Of a stretch of 64,000 nucleotides of DNA, positions 26,097-36,694 are shown piece after piece. This DNA comes from Mytilus edulis (lineage: Eukaryota > Mollusca > Bivalvia > Mytilida > Mytilidae): assembly GCF_963676685.1 (NCBI RefSeq), contig NC_092350.1, positions 68,202,502-68,266,501 of the forward strand. Direction: 5' to 3'. A program made the position numbers and the translations under genes. Within the stretch, counting starts at the first letter, position 1. Each line of letters opens with the position of its first letter. Below the pieces are notes generated by a model. That model was not told where the DNA came from. It made no database searches and was given only the letters and a program-made list of their open reading frames with translations.

Positions 26097-26890
26097 TTAC
26101 AATACATCGGCTACTGTAATCTTTTAATAAATAAATTTTGAAACTTAATACAAATAAGGTATTATTATATGACTAATGTTAGAACTCGAAATTTTGACTA
26201 AAATTGGTTTATGACAGCTGGGTCATATTTTAAATGATAGTCTAAAACTAGCTATTTGTTTTCCGAGCTCAAAATGTATAAGTAACAGTAATTATTAAAT
26301 TTGTTGCAATGTTTAACATCGATTTCCTAGTGAAATTAAAACCGACAATTTCACTACGTTTATTTCACTCTTCTGACGTCGTACAACAACAGTCGTTGGC
26401 AATACGTCAATGACGTCGGACCAAAACAAATTGTTAATGCGGAGAAAAAATATATAGTTTCTTACATTTTTCAACTAATCATACAATTCAAATATTGAAA
26501 ATATTCATGACCGTGACCGAACAGCACTGATAATTACTTATGAATTAATGTGTTCTTCGGCGGTCACTCGTTGAATATTGATCTCTACTTGAATTTGTGG
26601 ATTAGTTATTCTATAGTCAACTTACAGAGATGGAGCTGTGGTAATTGGTAGTTGGCACACAGTAATCCAGACACCTATAGTCACTTATATATACAGATAC
26701 CTATCTCAACAACCAATCACATTGCTTAAAGAACGTGAACATGGAACGGAACCATCTTTAGTATTTCCTTTGCCGCTAGAAAGTTAAACTTGACTTTCCT
26801 ATTAACTATTAATATCCGATAGCTGACATATCTTTTTTATTAATTAATTGAGCCATCAATGTGTTGTGTTATATAGGAAGAGAAGTTATA
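26097..26890. repeat. Tandem segmental duplication, copy 2
   Basis: This is the partner of 25070-25945. It preserves a GTAAGT donor-like site on the minus strand at 26625 that is CTAACT in copy 1. Confidence 0.85.
26626..26693 (-). promoter_or_regulatory. Putative promoter and non-coding first exon of the glycine-rich gene
   Basis: On the minus strand TATATATAAG (about 26693-26684) is followed about 30 bp later by the block TGCCAACTACCAATTACC. A CATCTCT/GTAAGTTG donor then follows (exon end 26626). The glycine-rich gene needs an upstream 5'UTR exon, and this is the nearest strong TATA-plus-donor combination I saw. The link is inference. Confidence 0.3.
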
Positions 26891-27399
26891 CATTTTACAT
26901 CTGAATTAATATAACAGTTTAATGGAAAATATATAGTTCAAAACGATTCTATTTATGAACTAACATTCAATTTGCTCTTGAACGACACCGTGACATATTC
27001 TGTAAATATCTATATGTCTCATTTGGTAAAATGTACACCTGTCTCAAAGAGAAATTTCCTATCGACGACAGAAACTGAAAACATCTCTTGTATTTTCAAG
27101 TATGTATGTAAGTGTTTGCAGTTAGTTTCGGAGGTTTCGATGAAATATATTTGTCCTATTTCTTAATATTGAATCTACGATTATAGATACTTGTTTGATC
27201 ACTGCATATTTTCTTCTAGTCATACAAATATACATTTATTTTTCATTATTCTTATTCAAATCATCTATACTGACTGACTTTATAAACGCAACACTCATTT
27301 AATAGATTTGTTTTACCAAATCATGTTTGATCCTCGTACAACTACTAGTCAAGCTCATCATACTTTTTTCTCTTACCAAACAATCAACACATGACTTAC

Positions 27400-27577
27400 C
27401 TGTGGTTGATGGAACGACGGCAACTTCAGAAGGTGCAAACCAGAAATCAAAACCTGCCGAACAGTCTTGGTTGATCTTTCTCACAATCATTTTGGCGTTT
27501 GTTAAGGCATTCATTGCTTTTGACGTTGACATGTTTATTGGTAAGGGTAAAACCAGGGTTTCAGTGTATACCACCAT
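27400..27577 (-). CDS. Candidate coding exon, unrecognised
   Basis: An open frame from ATG at 27577 (MVVYTETLVLPLPINMSTSK, later IVRKINQDCSAGFDFWFAP) ends at a consensus donor, CCACAG/GTAAGTCAT, leaving one base (phase 1). No stop interrupts the 59 codons. The partner exon and family are unknown. A plus-strand frame over the same bases also has a hydrophobic stretch, but the donor favours the minus strand. Confidence 0.35.
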
Positions 27578-27596
27578 ATGTGAACATTGCAAATGA

Positions 27597-28509
27597 CGTA
27601 GTCATTTTAACTTTCGACCATTATGTTTTTTATAAACATTGAAGTAATGAAAGAACATTCTCGTCATCAATTTGTTTACAAAAAATTGCACATTTGAAAA
27701 TGGAAATTATAAAGAATAATCTATTGTTGCGTTCAAAAGTCGGTCAGTATATTATGTTTGTTTTGAATGTTTGGGGTTTTAAGTTACAGTTATTTGTCAT
27801 TATTTTTTTGTAAGATTCATGAGTCTGTTCGGTGGACCTTTTTGTTCTGGATTTATAAACCTATTATTGTGTAAGTAATCGTTCGTATTCCTTTTTTATT
27901 ATTGGTAAATTAGAATAACACTACACATTCCATGGTTCTGAAGCTTCTTTCTTGCTTGCCTTGATCAAAAACGCTTAAACTCAAACGTTTGAATGACAGG
28001 GATGTAGTATAAGTAGAAATATTAGGCGATGTTTGTTCAAATGAACGTAAAAAGAAAAGCTGCGTTCATTTTAGGTGAAATTTGCCTGAGGTAATTGCAA
28101 CATTTAGTAAGTTACGGGAACGAACATGCAAATTCGTTGAATAGAACTTTTCGTAGAGTGTTTGCAATAATGCTTAATGAACTACGTATATATATAAATA
28201 TAAATTTAAATATATTATCTGAGTATTTTTTTTATATCTAAATTCATAGAAATTGCGTAAGATAACTAAAAGTAAACCGATCATATCTTTATTTTATTTG
28301 TTGTGTACTAATTTTTTTTATAAGATTTTCCGGAAGGAGGTATAAATTTTCAACATATTACATCTAAAACAAGATAACGAAAGTTTGCGCGGGATTTTAA
28401 AGTATTGGCATACATTCATACTATGTGTCCAACGTCCTTTAAGCCAATCACACATAAAGAAAGTATTTCCAAAATATATATGTCAATGAAATGTACAATT
28501 GTCCTTAAC
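27597..28509. other. Intergenic, nothing recognised
   Basis: AT-rich sequence without a supported exon or known repeat. Confidence 0.35.
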
Positions 28510-28592
28510 ATGTATAACCTTTCCGACATGTATAAACTTTATAACATTTATGACCTTTCTGAAGTTTATGACCTTTCTGAAGTTTATAACCT
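28510..28592 (+). repeat. 18 bp short tandem repeat
   Basis: TATGACCTTTCTGAAGTT units occur with variants such as TATAACCTTTCCGACATG. An 83-codon frame through it simply shows the resulting six-residue periodicity (YDLSEV). Confidence 0.65.
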
Positions 28593-29149
28593 TTATGTCA
28601 TAGTTACCCACACAATTTTCTCAAAGTACAAAACTAACTATGTTAGGTGTCTCTGAAAACATCTTACTTTAATTCCAAACGATAAATTTTTATTGACTTT
28701 CCTCTTTCATGAAGGCTGTACAGTGAACTACACGTATATTGTTCACATCCATATCATTTGGCCTCTGGCGGATGGTTACAAATCATAAAAAATGTACTTA
28801 CATATATATCTTTATATATACATTTGTCATTTCACTACATTGCTTATAGTAATGTGAGACTTTCATAAATACTAAACCTGCATTTAAGTTTAGTCTTATA
28901 CTTACACTGTTTTGAAATGCAAATTGAATCGTGATTTTGTAAATGAATATTTATATTTGCCTGTACACGTATACTTTTGTATAGCATTGATTCAAACTTC
29001 CACAAAGTACCTCCGGGTTAACAAGGGTTTATAAATATGATCACATTGGTCTTTTTTTACCAACTTTAAAAGTCTTGAACGTTAAAATGACATCAATTAT
29101 TTATTCAGATTACCGTAACTATATAGCTGTCAACTAGCCTTTAAAACCA

Positions 29150-29260
29150 ATGTACAGAAGACAATAACAATCAAAACCAAAGAGTAAACAAAGACTCACA
29201 AAATAATACTTAAGAAACAACACGAACTCCACAAAAACTGGGTGTAAGACACGATATTGG
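29150..29260 (+). repeat. Dispersed repeat family B, fragment
   Basis: CAAAACCAAAGAGTAAAC, AAACAACACGAACTCCAC and AAAAACTGGGTGTAAG match the middle of the 4425-4830 copy with divergence. Confidence 0.45.
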
Positions 29261-29992
29261 GCAGAACTAAAAGATACACTTATCTAAAGTTCTATTTAGT
29301 GTATGATATGTAAAGTTGGAACACCTTTTACTTGAATACTACCACAAAAACAACAATAAAGTAAAGGTCGCCCATTAAAGGGTTTATGAACTTTCATCAA
29401 CAGTGGAATAACACGTTGGACTACCATTAACAACAAAAATGAAAAATTTAAATGTTTTCAAAATAAATACTCCGATTCATCCAAAAAAACATAACAGAGA
29501 TTATTGCGTCAACTCCCAAAGATCACGGAGATCACAACTACAACGGTTAGACAGGCAAAGGTTTATAATAGATGCAATGGACAAATCCATTTAAAATATG
29601 CAGCATGAATAATCAACTAACAGGCTCTTGTCAGCTGGTCAGCAAGTAAATAAACACAATACATTGAAAGTTGTTACTCAAATTTATTATACCAATACAT
29701 TGTGTTTTTTTTCCAAATGAATATAGTGTTTATATAATATGAGTTTATCTTATATCAATAGGTTGTTGGTCTTCCTCTGTTTTGCTATAATATTCGTCGG
29801 ATGCTAGTGTTTTTTTAATAAAAAGGCGGACGAGTATAGCTTATATTGTGTTTTGATTTTCCTTGGTTAGAGAATAACCTGACAATGAATCGATACAATC
29901 AGCTGAAATCAATGACAGCAGTATATATATGTACTGAACATGTAGTTGAGTTTGTTGTTAAACACTGATGGCTTTTTAAATTTCGCATTATA

Positions 29993-30881
29993 CAGTAAAA
30001 CCTGTATAAACCGGTCAGCTACGGGACTATGAAAAAGGGCCGGTTTGGACAGTGAGCCGGTTTATTCAGGTTTCCGTTTTGACCGGAAGTTAATGACATG
30101 TGACGTCCGTCATTAGTTCTCTCTGATTGTAAATTGTATCTGATAATATTAAAATAATTTCACTTCGTTTTTTATTGTTTGCATTTGCATAATAATGCTC
30201 GAGTTGTTGTGATTGTAAGACGAGAGTTTCGATTTACTTCCATGATCAATAATTTGAAATGTTGGAATGGCCGATTTAAAAGCTAGAATATTATCAAACG
30301 TAATTTCATCACTTTCGACACGTTGTCGTACAGTGTACAATATCCATTGATTGTTGTCATCCGGGTGTTTTTCATTATCAAGGTCATTTGTTAAGGGGTT
30401 CACAACAGAAAACCCAGGATTTCGAAATCACGATGTGAATTTCTTACTCCGCGATTTTTATTTGTTTATCCAAGTTAAAACGTAAGTTCAATCCGAGATA
30501 TATTCGGTGTGTCTTTTCGTTTAATTGACACGTTTATAATGTTTTAATAAATAATACAGCTCACTACTGTACGATTGTAGGTTCACAGTTTGACATCTGA
30601 ATAATTGATTATCACGAAAAGCCATATTGTATAAACAAATATGTTTTGATTGCATATCGATCATTGAAATTAATTAAACAAACCGGTTTTGACAGGTAAT
30701 AATTAATGTAATTAAGAGTATTGGGACTCCATAATTAGACCGGAATTCGGAATACACAGGGTCCGGTTTACAAAGGGTATTTTAACAAAGACTTTGAATG
30801 GAAAAATATGGGACTTTCATTTTCGGCCGGATTGGACAGGAAACCGGTTTATTCAGGGTCCGGTTTAATCAGGTTTGACTG
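29993..30881. mobile_element. pogo/Tigger-like DNA transposon remnant (889 bp)
   Basis: The left end reads CAGTAAAACCTGTATAAACC and the right end in reverse complement reads CAGTCAAACCTGATTAAACC. The dinucleotide TA flanks both sides (29991-29992 and 30882-30883), the target duplication of Tc1/mariner and pogo elements. Near each end are further copies of GCCGGTTTATTCAGG. An 84-codon minus-strand frame (30149-30403; VRQRVESDEITFDNILAFKS) may be a leftover of a transposase tail, but I cannot match it. Confidence 0.75.
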
Positions 30882-31501
30882 TAATCTATTATGTTAAAAA
30901 AAACAATCTTATTGTGAAAAACATTTGTCGGAACTTATGTATGTTGCTTTACATCTGCGTAGAAAAACAAGGAGTAATGTAGATTCAATAATATTAGTTG
31001 GATTCCAATTTTCGTGAGCACAGGGGAACCACGAGTTAAAACACCTTACAAATTTTAGGCAGAATTTGCTAAAATCACGAAATTTATTTTCCACGAATAT
31101 GCAAGTTTTCCACAAACCACGAAAATCGATAAAAAACAAAATACACGAATCCATTGTAATTTCAACGAACTAACACACATCTTCAAAATAACTTATGTAT
31201 TTTACATGATCATATTAAACTGCATTTATATTCAATTTTCTCTATATCTCTGCCTTACTCATTTTTGAGAGTTTTCGTTGTCAATATAACATGTATAAGT
31301 AACGAGTATATTAAATCATTATATATAAACTAACATCAATTTAGATAAAGCGTCAACATACATAGTTTGAAACATCTAGTCATCTTTACTTAAGCTTCAA
31401 CTATTCTTCTTTACTTTTATAAACGACGCATCATTGTTTATTTTTAAACTTCAACCTGTCTTCATGTAGGGTAGTTTACTTCCATGCCTTGGCTACTATA
31501 T

Positions 31502-31662
31502 TCAGACTGGACAGTTTAATTTCTTTGCGAAACTTTGTTTGTTTGTCTTTTTACTCACAAAATTAAAAAAAAAGACAAAGAATGTTTCAATATCCTCCAG
31601 TTTATATAGTTTGATAATCATCATTATGCCATCTAACATGTCTAATGTGACAGTTTCTACAT
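31502..31662 (-). CDS. Candidate last exon of gene B
   Basis: Acceptor TTTACATTTTCAG/ATGTAG is followed by a phase-compatible open stretch (two leading bases join the G of exon 5 as Asp), VETVTLDMLDGIMMI, ending at TGA after 53 codons. The acceptor resembles that of the gene C terminal exon (CATTTTCAG/AT). Protein similarity to that exon is weak. A 33 nt phase-1 micro-exon near 34257-34289 would also fit between exon 5 and this one. Confidence 0.22.
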
Positions 31663-33839
31663 CTGAAAATGTAAATAAACCTATAAAGAAAACTTTGACA
31701 CTGGTATATTATGTTTATAACGATAGCCTCTACGATACTCTTTAGCTATCTTAAATATTCATACTTTAATTTCTGTAATTTCGTGAGAATTTAAAAAACA
31801 TCTTAGAACATACGGTTCTATATTGTGTTATGCATGCCAATCGATTTATACTTTATTTGCTGAATCTATCAGTTCATAATGTCAATCTTGGGTACAAGTA
31901 TCCCAAACAAATGACAACATAATGTTAATGAAGTAAAACTATTATTCTTTTTGAAAAAGTAAACGGTTGCAAAATGTTTGAATGTACGCATAGTGTTGCT
32001 ATTAGGCGCTTCATTTATAATGCGCTGCAATCGAAGCTTTAAGAACTCAATTCAATTCGCATAAACATTCAAGTCTTAAATAAAACAAAAAAACAAGAAA
32101 AATAAAGGATAGTCAATTACACTATACATACGGATATCAGTGACACTGGCTTCTGAAGGTTATTATGAATTTGGTGTAATGCATTTTGTTTTCACATTGC
32201 TAGACATCAATAACAATTTTGACTTTGTATTACTAATTACGATGAATGAAAGATGGGAATGTGTCAAAGAGACAACAACCCGACCGTAGAACAGACAACA
32301 GCTGAAGGCCACTAATCCATGATAATGCATTTATAACTTTTACAGTTCAATTTATGCTTTGAAAGATGTATTTTCTATAGAAAAAATGTATACAACAAAA
32401 AAAAAACAGTATAACGTTGCAGTTGGGTATTTTTTGTTTTTATTTTAACAAAGTTATCGTAAAATTAGCTCCTACAATTAAGTTAAACCTTGTTTCCTAA
32501 AATTTAACAAACGCCATTATTTCTGATTTTCTGTACTTACATTTGATTGTCGAATAGATGGTATGGGCTTGTTTTCTAACATAATGATGTAACCTGTCTC
32601 ACACTCCCTCTATAGTTAGTTGTCGGTGAACCGCTAAAAAGGAGACGGCAGGTACATTTACATTAGTCTACATCTAAGAAGTGAAGACAAATTGTCATTA
32701 TAATCTATTCTTATATTTTGTAAAAAACAAAGCGGCAAAGGTACCAACGTTATATTCAAAACCCACGAAGAAAATTATTGTGAATTATCAGTAGACGACC
32801 ATTTCATACAATCCGAGTTAGAATACTAAAGACTGAACATGGCTTTCCCTACTTAAAACAATGGAAGATATCAGTTAACGTATCATGTTGCTTATGGTAG
32901 ATACAAATACGATGATATGGAGAATGAGAAAGTCTCTTTATGAATGATACTTTTATTGGCATCTGTTATATATGGATAATGAATATATGCTATCGGTAAA
33001 TAATTTGGTGAGCCCGAAGAACAAACCTGATATTTTACCATAAAAAGTTGGTACTAAAACAAAATATCGTTCATTGCTTTTACTGATTATCAAAAAAGAC
33101 AAAATGAAAATTACTTAATAAAAAAAAACATAGCCTACGTTCATTTTTGCAACCAACGTTTAAACGTACATCCAGGTCTACATCATGTCGTACAAAACGC
33201 AGTCACAGTATATCAACTATGTCGCTCCGTCAGCCGAATAATGGACAATTTATTATGCTTTTATCATTTCTGCTGAACATAACGTTGAACGTATTTAATA
33301 TACCTGCAAGAGAATTATCTTAACTTTTTCATTGATTTTTTCAAGCAAAGTATGATATTATCCAAATAATTATGCATTGATGTTAAAATCCCAATTTAAT
33401 GCAATAATTATTATTGTTTCGTGGTATATTGTCGTAGTTATCAAATCGTTTACTTACTTTTATTTGCTCATAATATAATGGAAACTCAGTTTGAAAATCA
33501 TAATCATCTTTCTTCCTACCAGTTTTGACATCATATCAAGGGAAGGCACTGTGTGAAAATAAAAGGTTTTAAATTATTCAAATTTGAACAACAATTTTGT
33601 AGTTTATCAGAATCTCCATTTCATAAAACCAAAATTGGAATTGTCGACGTCATCATTATTTTAACAAAAATAACAATGAATGTAACTCTTCTTTACTCAT
33701 TTTACTGTCGCTTATCTGTTATCGTTTATTCATCCCAAACCATGAATATTGAATGTGAAGGCTAATTATATTCTGCTGTTGTCTATCAGGCTTATACATT
33801 AGTGTCCGTTGTTTATGCGTAGTTTTGGAATTTTGGATC
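31663..33839. other. 3' flank or intron of gene B, nothing coding recognised
   Basis: Apart from a family E fragment (32248-32315) I see no feature here. Confidence 0.35.
32248..32315 (+). repeat. Dispersed repeat family E, fragment
   Basis: GATGGGAATGTGTCAAAGAG and ACAACAACCCGACCGTAGA match, inverted, the copy at 51005-51165 (GGTCGGGTTGTTGTCTCTTT). Confidence 0.6.
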
Positions 33840-33970
33840 CTCAATGCTCTTCAACTTTGTACGTGTTTGGCTTTATAAATATTTTGATATGAGCGTCACT
33901 GATGAGTCTTATGTAGACGAAACGCGCGTCTGGCGTACAAAATTATAATCCTGGTACCTTTGATAACTAT
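33840..33970 (+). mobile_element. SINE-like element, well-preserved copy
   Basis: It begins CAATGCTCTTCAACTTTGTA, continues TTTGGCTTTATAAATATTTT and GATGAGTCTTATGTAGACGA, has the core AACGCGCGTCTGGCGTAC, and ends CCTGGTACCTTTGATAACTA. It matches 35378-35512 nearly base for base. Confidence 0.7.
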
Positions 33971-34504
33971 TTGTCGTGGCTTTTATTCTAGGTATATTGG
34001 TATAGTGTACTTTCAAACGAATTATACTGGTAGTGTTACTCATACCAATATAATTACAATATTGTGTGTACAACTAGATTCCAGGGGAGTGAATGCATCT
34101 AGTGCGTTTGATGTGTTATGGGTTTTTCTAAGTGTTGAAAAACGTTAAAAAGGACAGTCATGCCTATGCTACAATATGTAATAAATCCAAATGACAGACT
34201 AAATAAATCGATTGTAATTGAAACAAACTACTCTTAAAAAAGTACTTACCCCGAGTATATTCAATCCCAAAGTCCCAAAGTACTATGTTGGAAGCAAAGT
34301 CATGATCATAAAAAAAACAAGTGACATAATTCTACTGTATTACCCTGACCTAATCGTCACGGCAATGCAGAAACATAAATAGGAAATAAAGTTTGTTTAA
34401 ATGTGAATTATGGAGTACTTATAAATTGAAGGATATCAGACGCAATTGTTGAATAATGGTATGAACTAATTAACTGTATATATAGCAATAAATATTAAAA
34501 ATCC

Positions 34505-34575
34505 TCAAAGAACTTGCATTTGGCCCTTGGTGGGGAGTTGTCTCATATCTAATTATACCACGTCTCCTTATTTTA
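34505..34575 (+). repeat. Short dispersed repeat fragment
   Basis: GGGGAGTTGTCTCATATCTA and CCACGTCTCCTTATTTT resemble the tail of family C (GAGAGTTGTCTCATTGGCAC at about 59910). Confidence 0.45.
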
Positions 34576-35377
34576 AATTGTAGGTCTTCGAAACGCGTTC
34601 TTTGAAAATTAATTGAACGAACTAATATCGATCTTTTTTTTTTAAATAATACTTTCTGTCATGTTATCAGTTAATGTTGCATTTCTGAAATGATCTACGG
34701 TGTAGGTAGGGCTTTTTTGTCATAATTATTATTTCTTGAGGACTTTTTATGATAACTAAAACATATGTGATGTCTCTAACAAATCTTTCTTTCTTCAACT
34801 ATATATTTGCGTGAACATATCTCTTATCATTTGTGGAATTATCTTCGTGTGTCAACTTCTACATGCGTCATTATGTATTCATATTTAACATTTGTTATTT
34901 CATACGATTTTCGTTTCTGAATGGTCAATTATACTTACTGTGTGGATAAAAGTACATGTATTAAATAATAATTGTTTGCAATTACAGGTAGAATGCAGTT
35001 GAAATAGTTAAGAATTATTGATTGACGCGCATCTTGTTCACATCAAAATCGATGCATCTTTTTTTTCTTTAGTCGTTCCTGTGATAAAATTGATCCATTC
35101 ATGCATCGTTTAGATATGTTAATCATATATATTTTTAACGTTTTATTTGTTTTGCAGTGACTCACGAAAAAGATAACTTTGACAAAAAAATACTCCTACA
35201 AAATGTAAAACAATAAATCAATGACGTTTAAGTATATATGGAAAACACATATAGTGATACGAAGTTTATCTTGAAGCGTAATTATTATTGTTTTCTAGAA
35301 CAAAAGTAGTGAGACAAATGATTACATAATCATGAAAATAGTGTAATGACAAGAAATAAAAGAAATACATGTTTCCT

Positions 35378-35512
35378 ACCAATGCTCTTCAACTTTGTAC
35401 TTGTTTGGCTTTATAAATATTGTGATATGAGCATCACTGATGAGTCTAATGTAGACGAAACGCGGGTCTGGCGTACTAAATTATAAGCCTGGTACCTTTG
35501 ATAACTAATTAC
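35378..35512 (+). mobile_element. SINE-like element, well-preserved copy
   Basis: Same order as 33840-33970, with a few substitutions (AATGTAGACGAAACGCGGGT in the core). The tail is CCTGGTACCTTTGATAAC. Confidence 0.7.
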
Positions 35513-36433
35513 CAAGCGTTTTATAAATTAAAAATACAAACTTTTTAAACTACATTATATGTGGAGGTCAAAGTTTAAAATAACATTACTTCATATAAAA
35601 TAACTTAAATCAAACATGTGCTAAATTATTGCAGATACATACATTAGTTATAATTAGTGATTAATGCGAGAAAAAAAATAGGAATCCCAACCGTTATATC
35701 AATAGATAAAAGGTCAAACAGATAGTAAATAAGCAAATGCGTTTCATAATATTGAGGAAAGCAGCAAGCAATTCGCAATGCACAATTTACACTCAAATTT
35801 AGCAAAGCTAAAGTAGCAAATACAACATGCATCAAAATGTATCAAAAAAATATGAATACTAAAATTTCATAATTTTATACCGTAACTATTTAACTTATAG
35901 TATTTCACTGTATAATGTGATATAAGAACAAAATGAAGCCTAACAACAATTTTTCGATTGGTAAATTTATTTTCACTTAGTTTTATCGTGCATTTTGTTT
36001 TGTTTTGTGGCTGTCATATTCGTTTGTTCCATAATATCTATAACGGATATTATGACTGGACGAGTGTTTTATTTCATACGATCGAATAGTTTTCGTCAGT
36101 AAGAATTGTTTGTCTAAGATAATGTAACAAACTCCTTTTGTTTACTTTAAATTAATTCAAAAACATTAAAAAATAGTTCATAAGTTCTCCCTTGTTCTCT
36201 GTATGTGGCTCGTTGTGTTCGAGGATTTTTTTAATGTTGTTTATACTTTTGTTTTTTGTTGTTTTTCATGTATTTCTTTTGAAATCGTCTATGGCATCTA
36301 CTTTCCTTTTTGATATGTTAGTTTTACTTTGTCAAATATAGTATAATTAATAAGAGATCACTCTAAGGCATGCATTCGTCAACTTCAGGAAATGCTCATT
36401 TTTGTCAGTACTATGTCAAGGTTATGTACATAC

Positions 36434-36694
36434 CTGTTGAATTCAATACATATATGCTACCAATGGTGTCGGTGTCTGTATATAAAACAGACGGTGTTGA
36501 TTCTTGTGATGTATGCCTCATGACTAACTGATTGTTACTATCAGCATAGTAAATATAACTACCGAATACACCTAAAGCGTAGTAGATTGTTCTATAATTT
36601 GTTGACATGATTGTTTTAACATCAGAACCATCCACATTAACCGATTTTATATCACCATCGTTATTCATCCAATACAGTCTTTGCTCAATCAGGT
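36434..36694 (-). CDS. Gene B exon 5 (two propeller blades)
   Basis: The acceptor is ATTACAG/ACCTGATTG and the donor is TCAACAG/GTATGT. The 261 nt phase 1-1 exon encodes LIEQRLYWMNNDGDIKSVNV, ALGVFGSYIYYADSNNQL and GSIYVLNST. The matching gene C exon is 264 nt. Confidence 0.85.

Noticed and set aside
28405..28656. 83-codon plus-strand frame with YDLSEV repeats
   Set aside because: Driven by an 18 bp tandem repeat; no start context, homolog or splice support.
34257..34289. 33 nt phase 1-1 micro-exon candidate in gene B (LWDFGIEYTR)
   Set aside because: Splice sites and phase fit, but an exon this small occurs by chance often and no counterpart was found in gene C.
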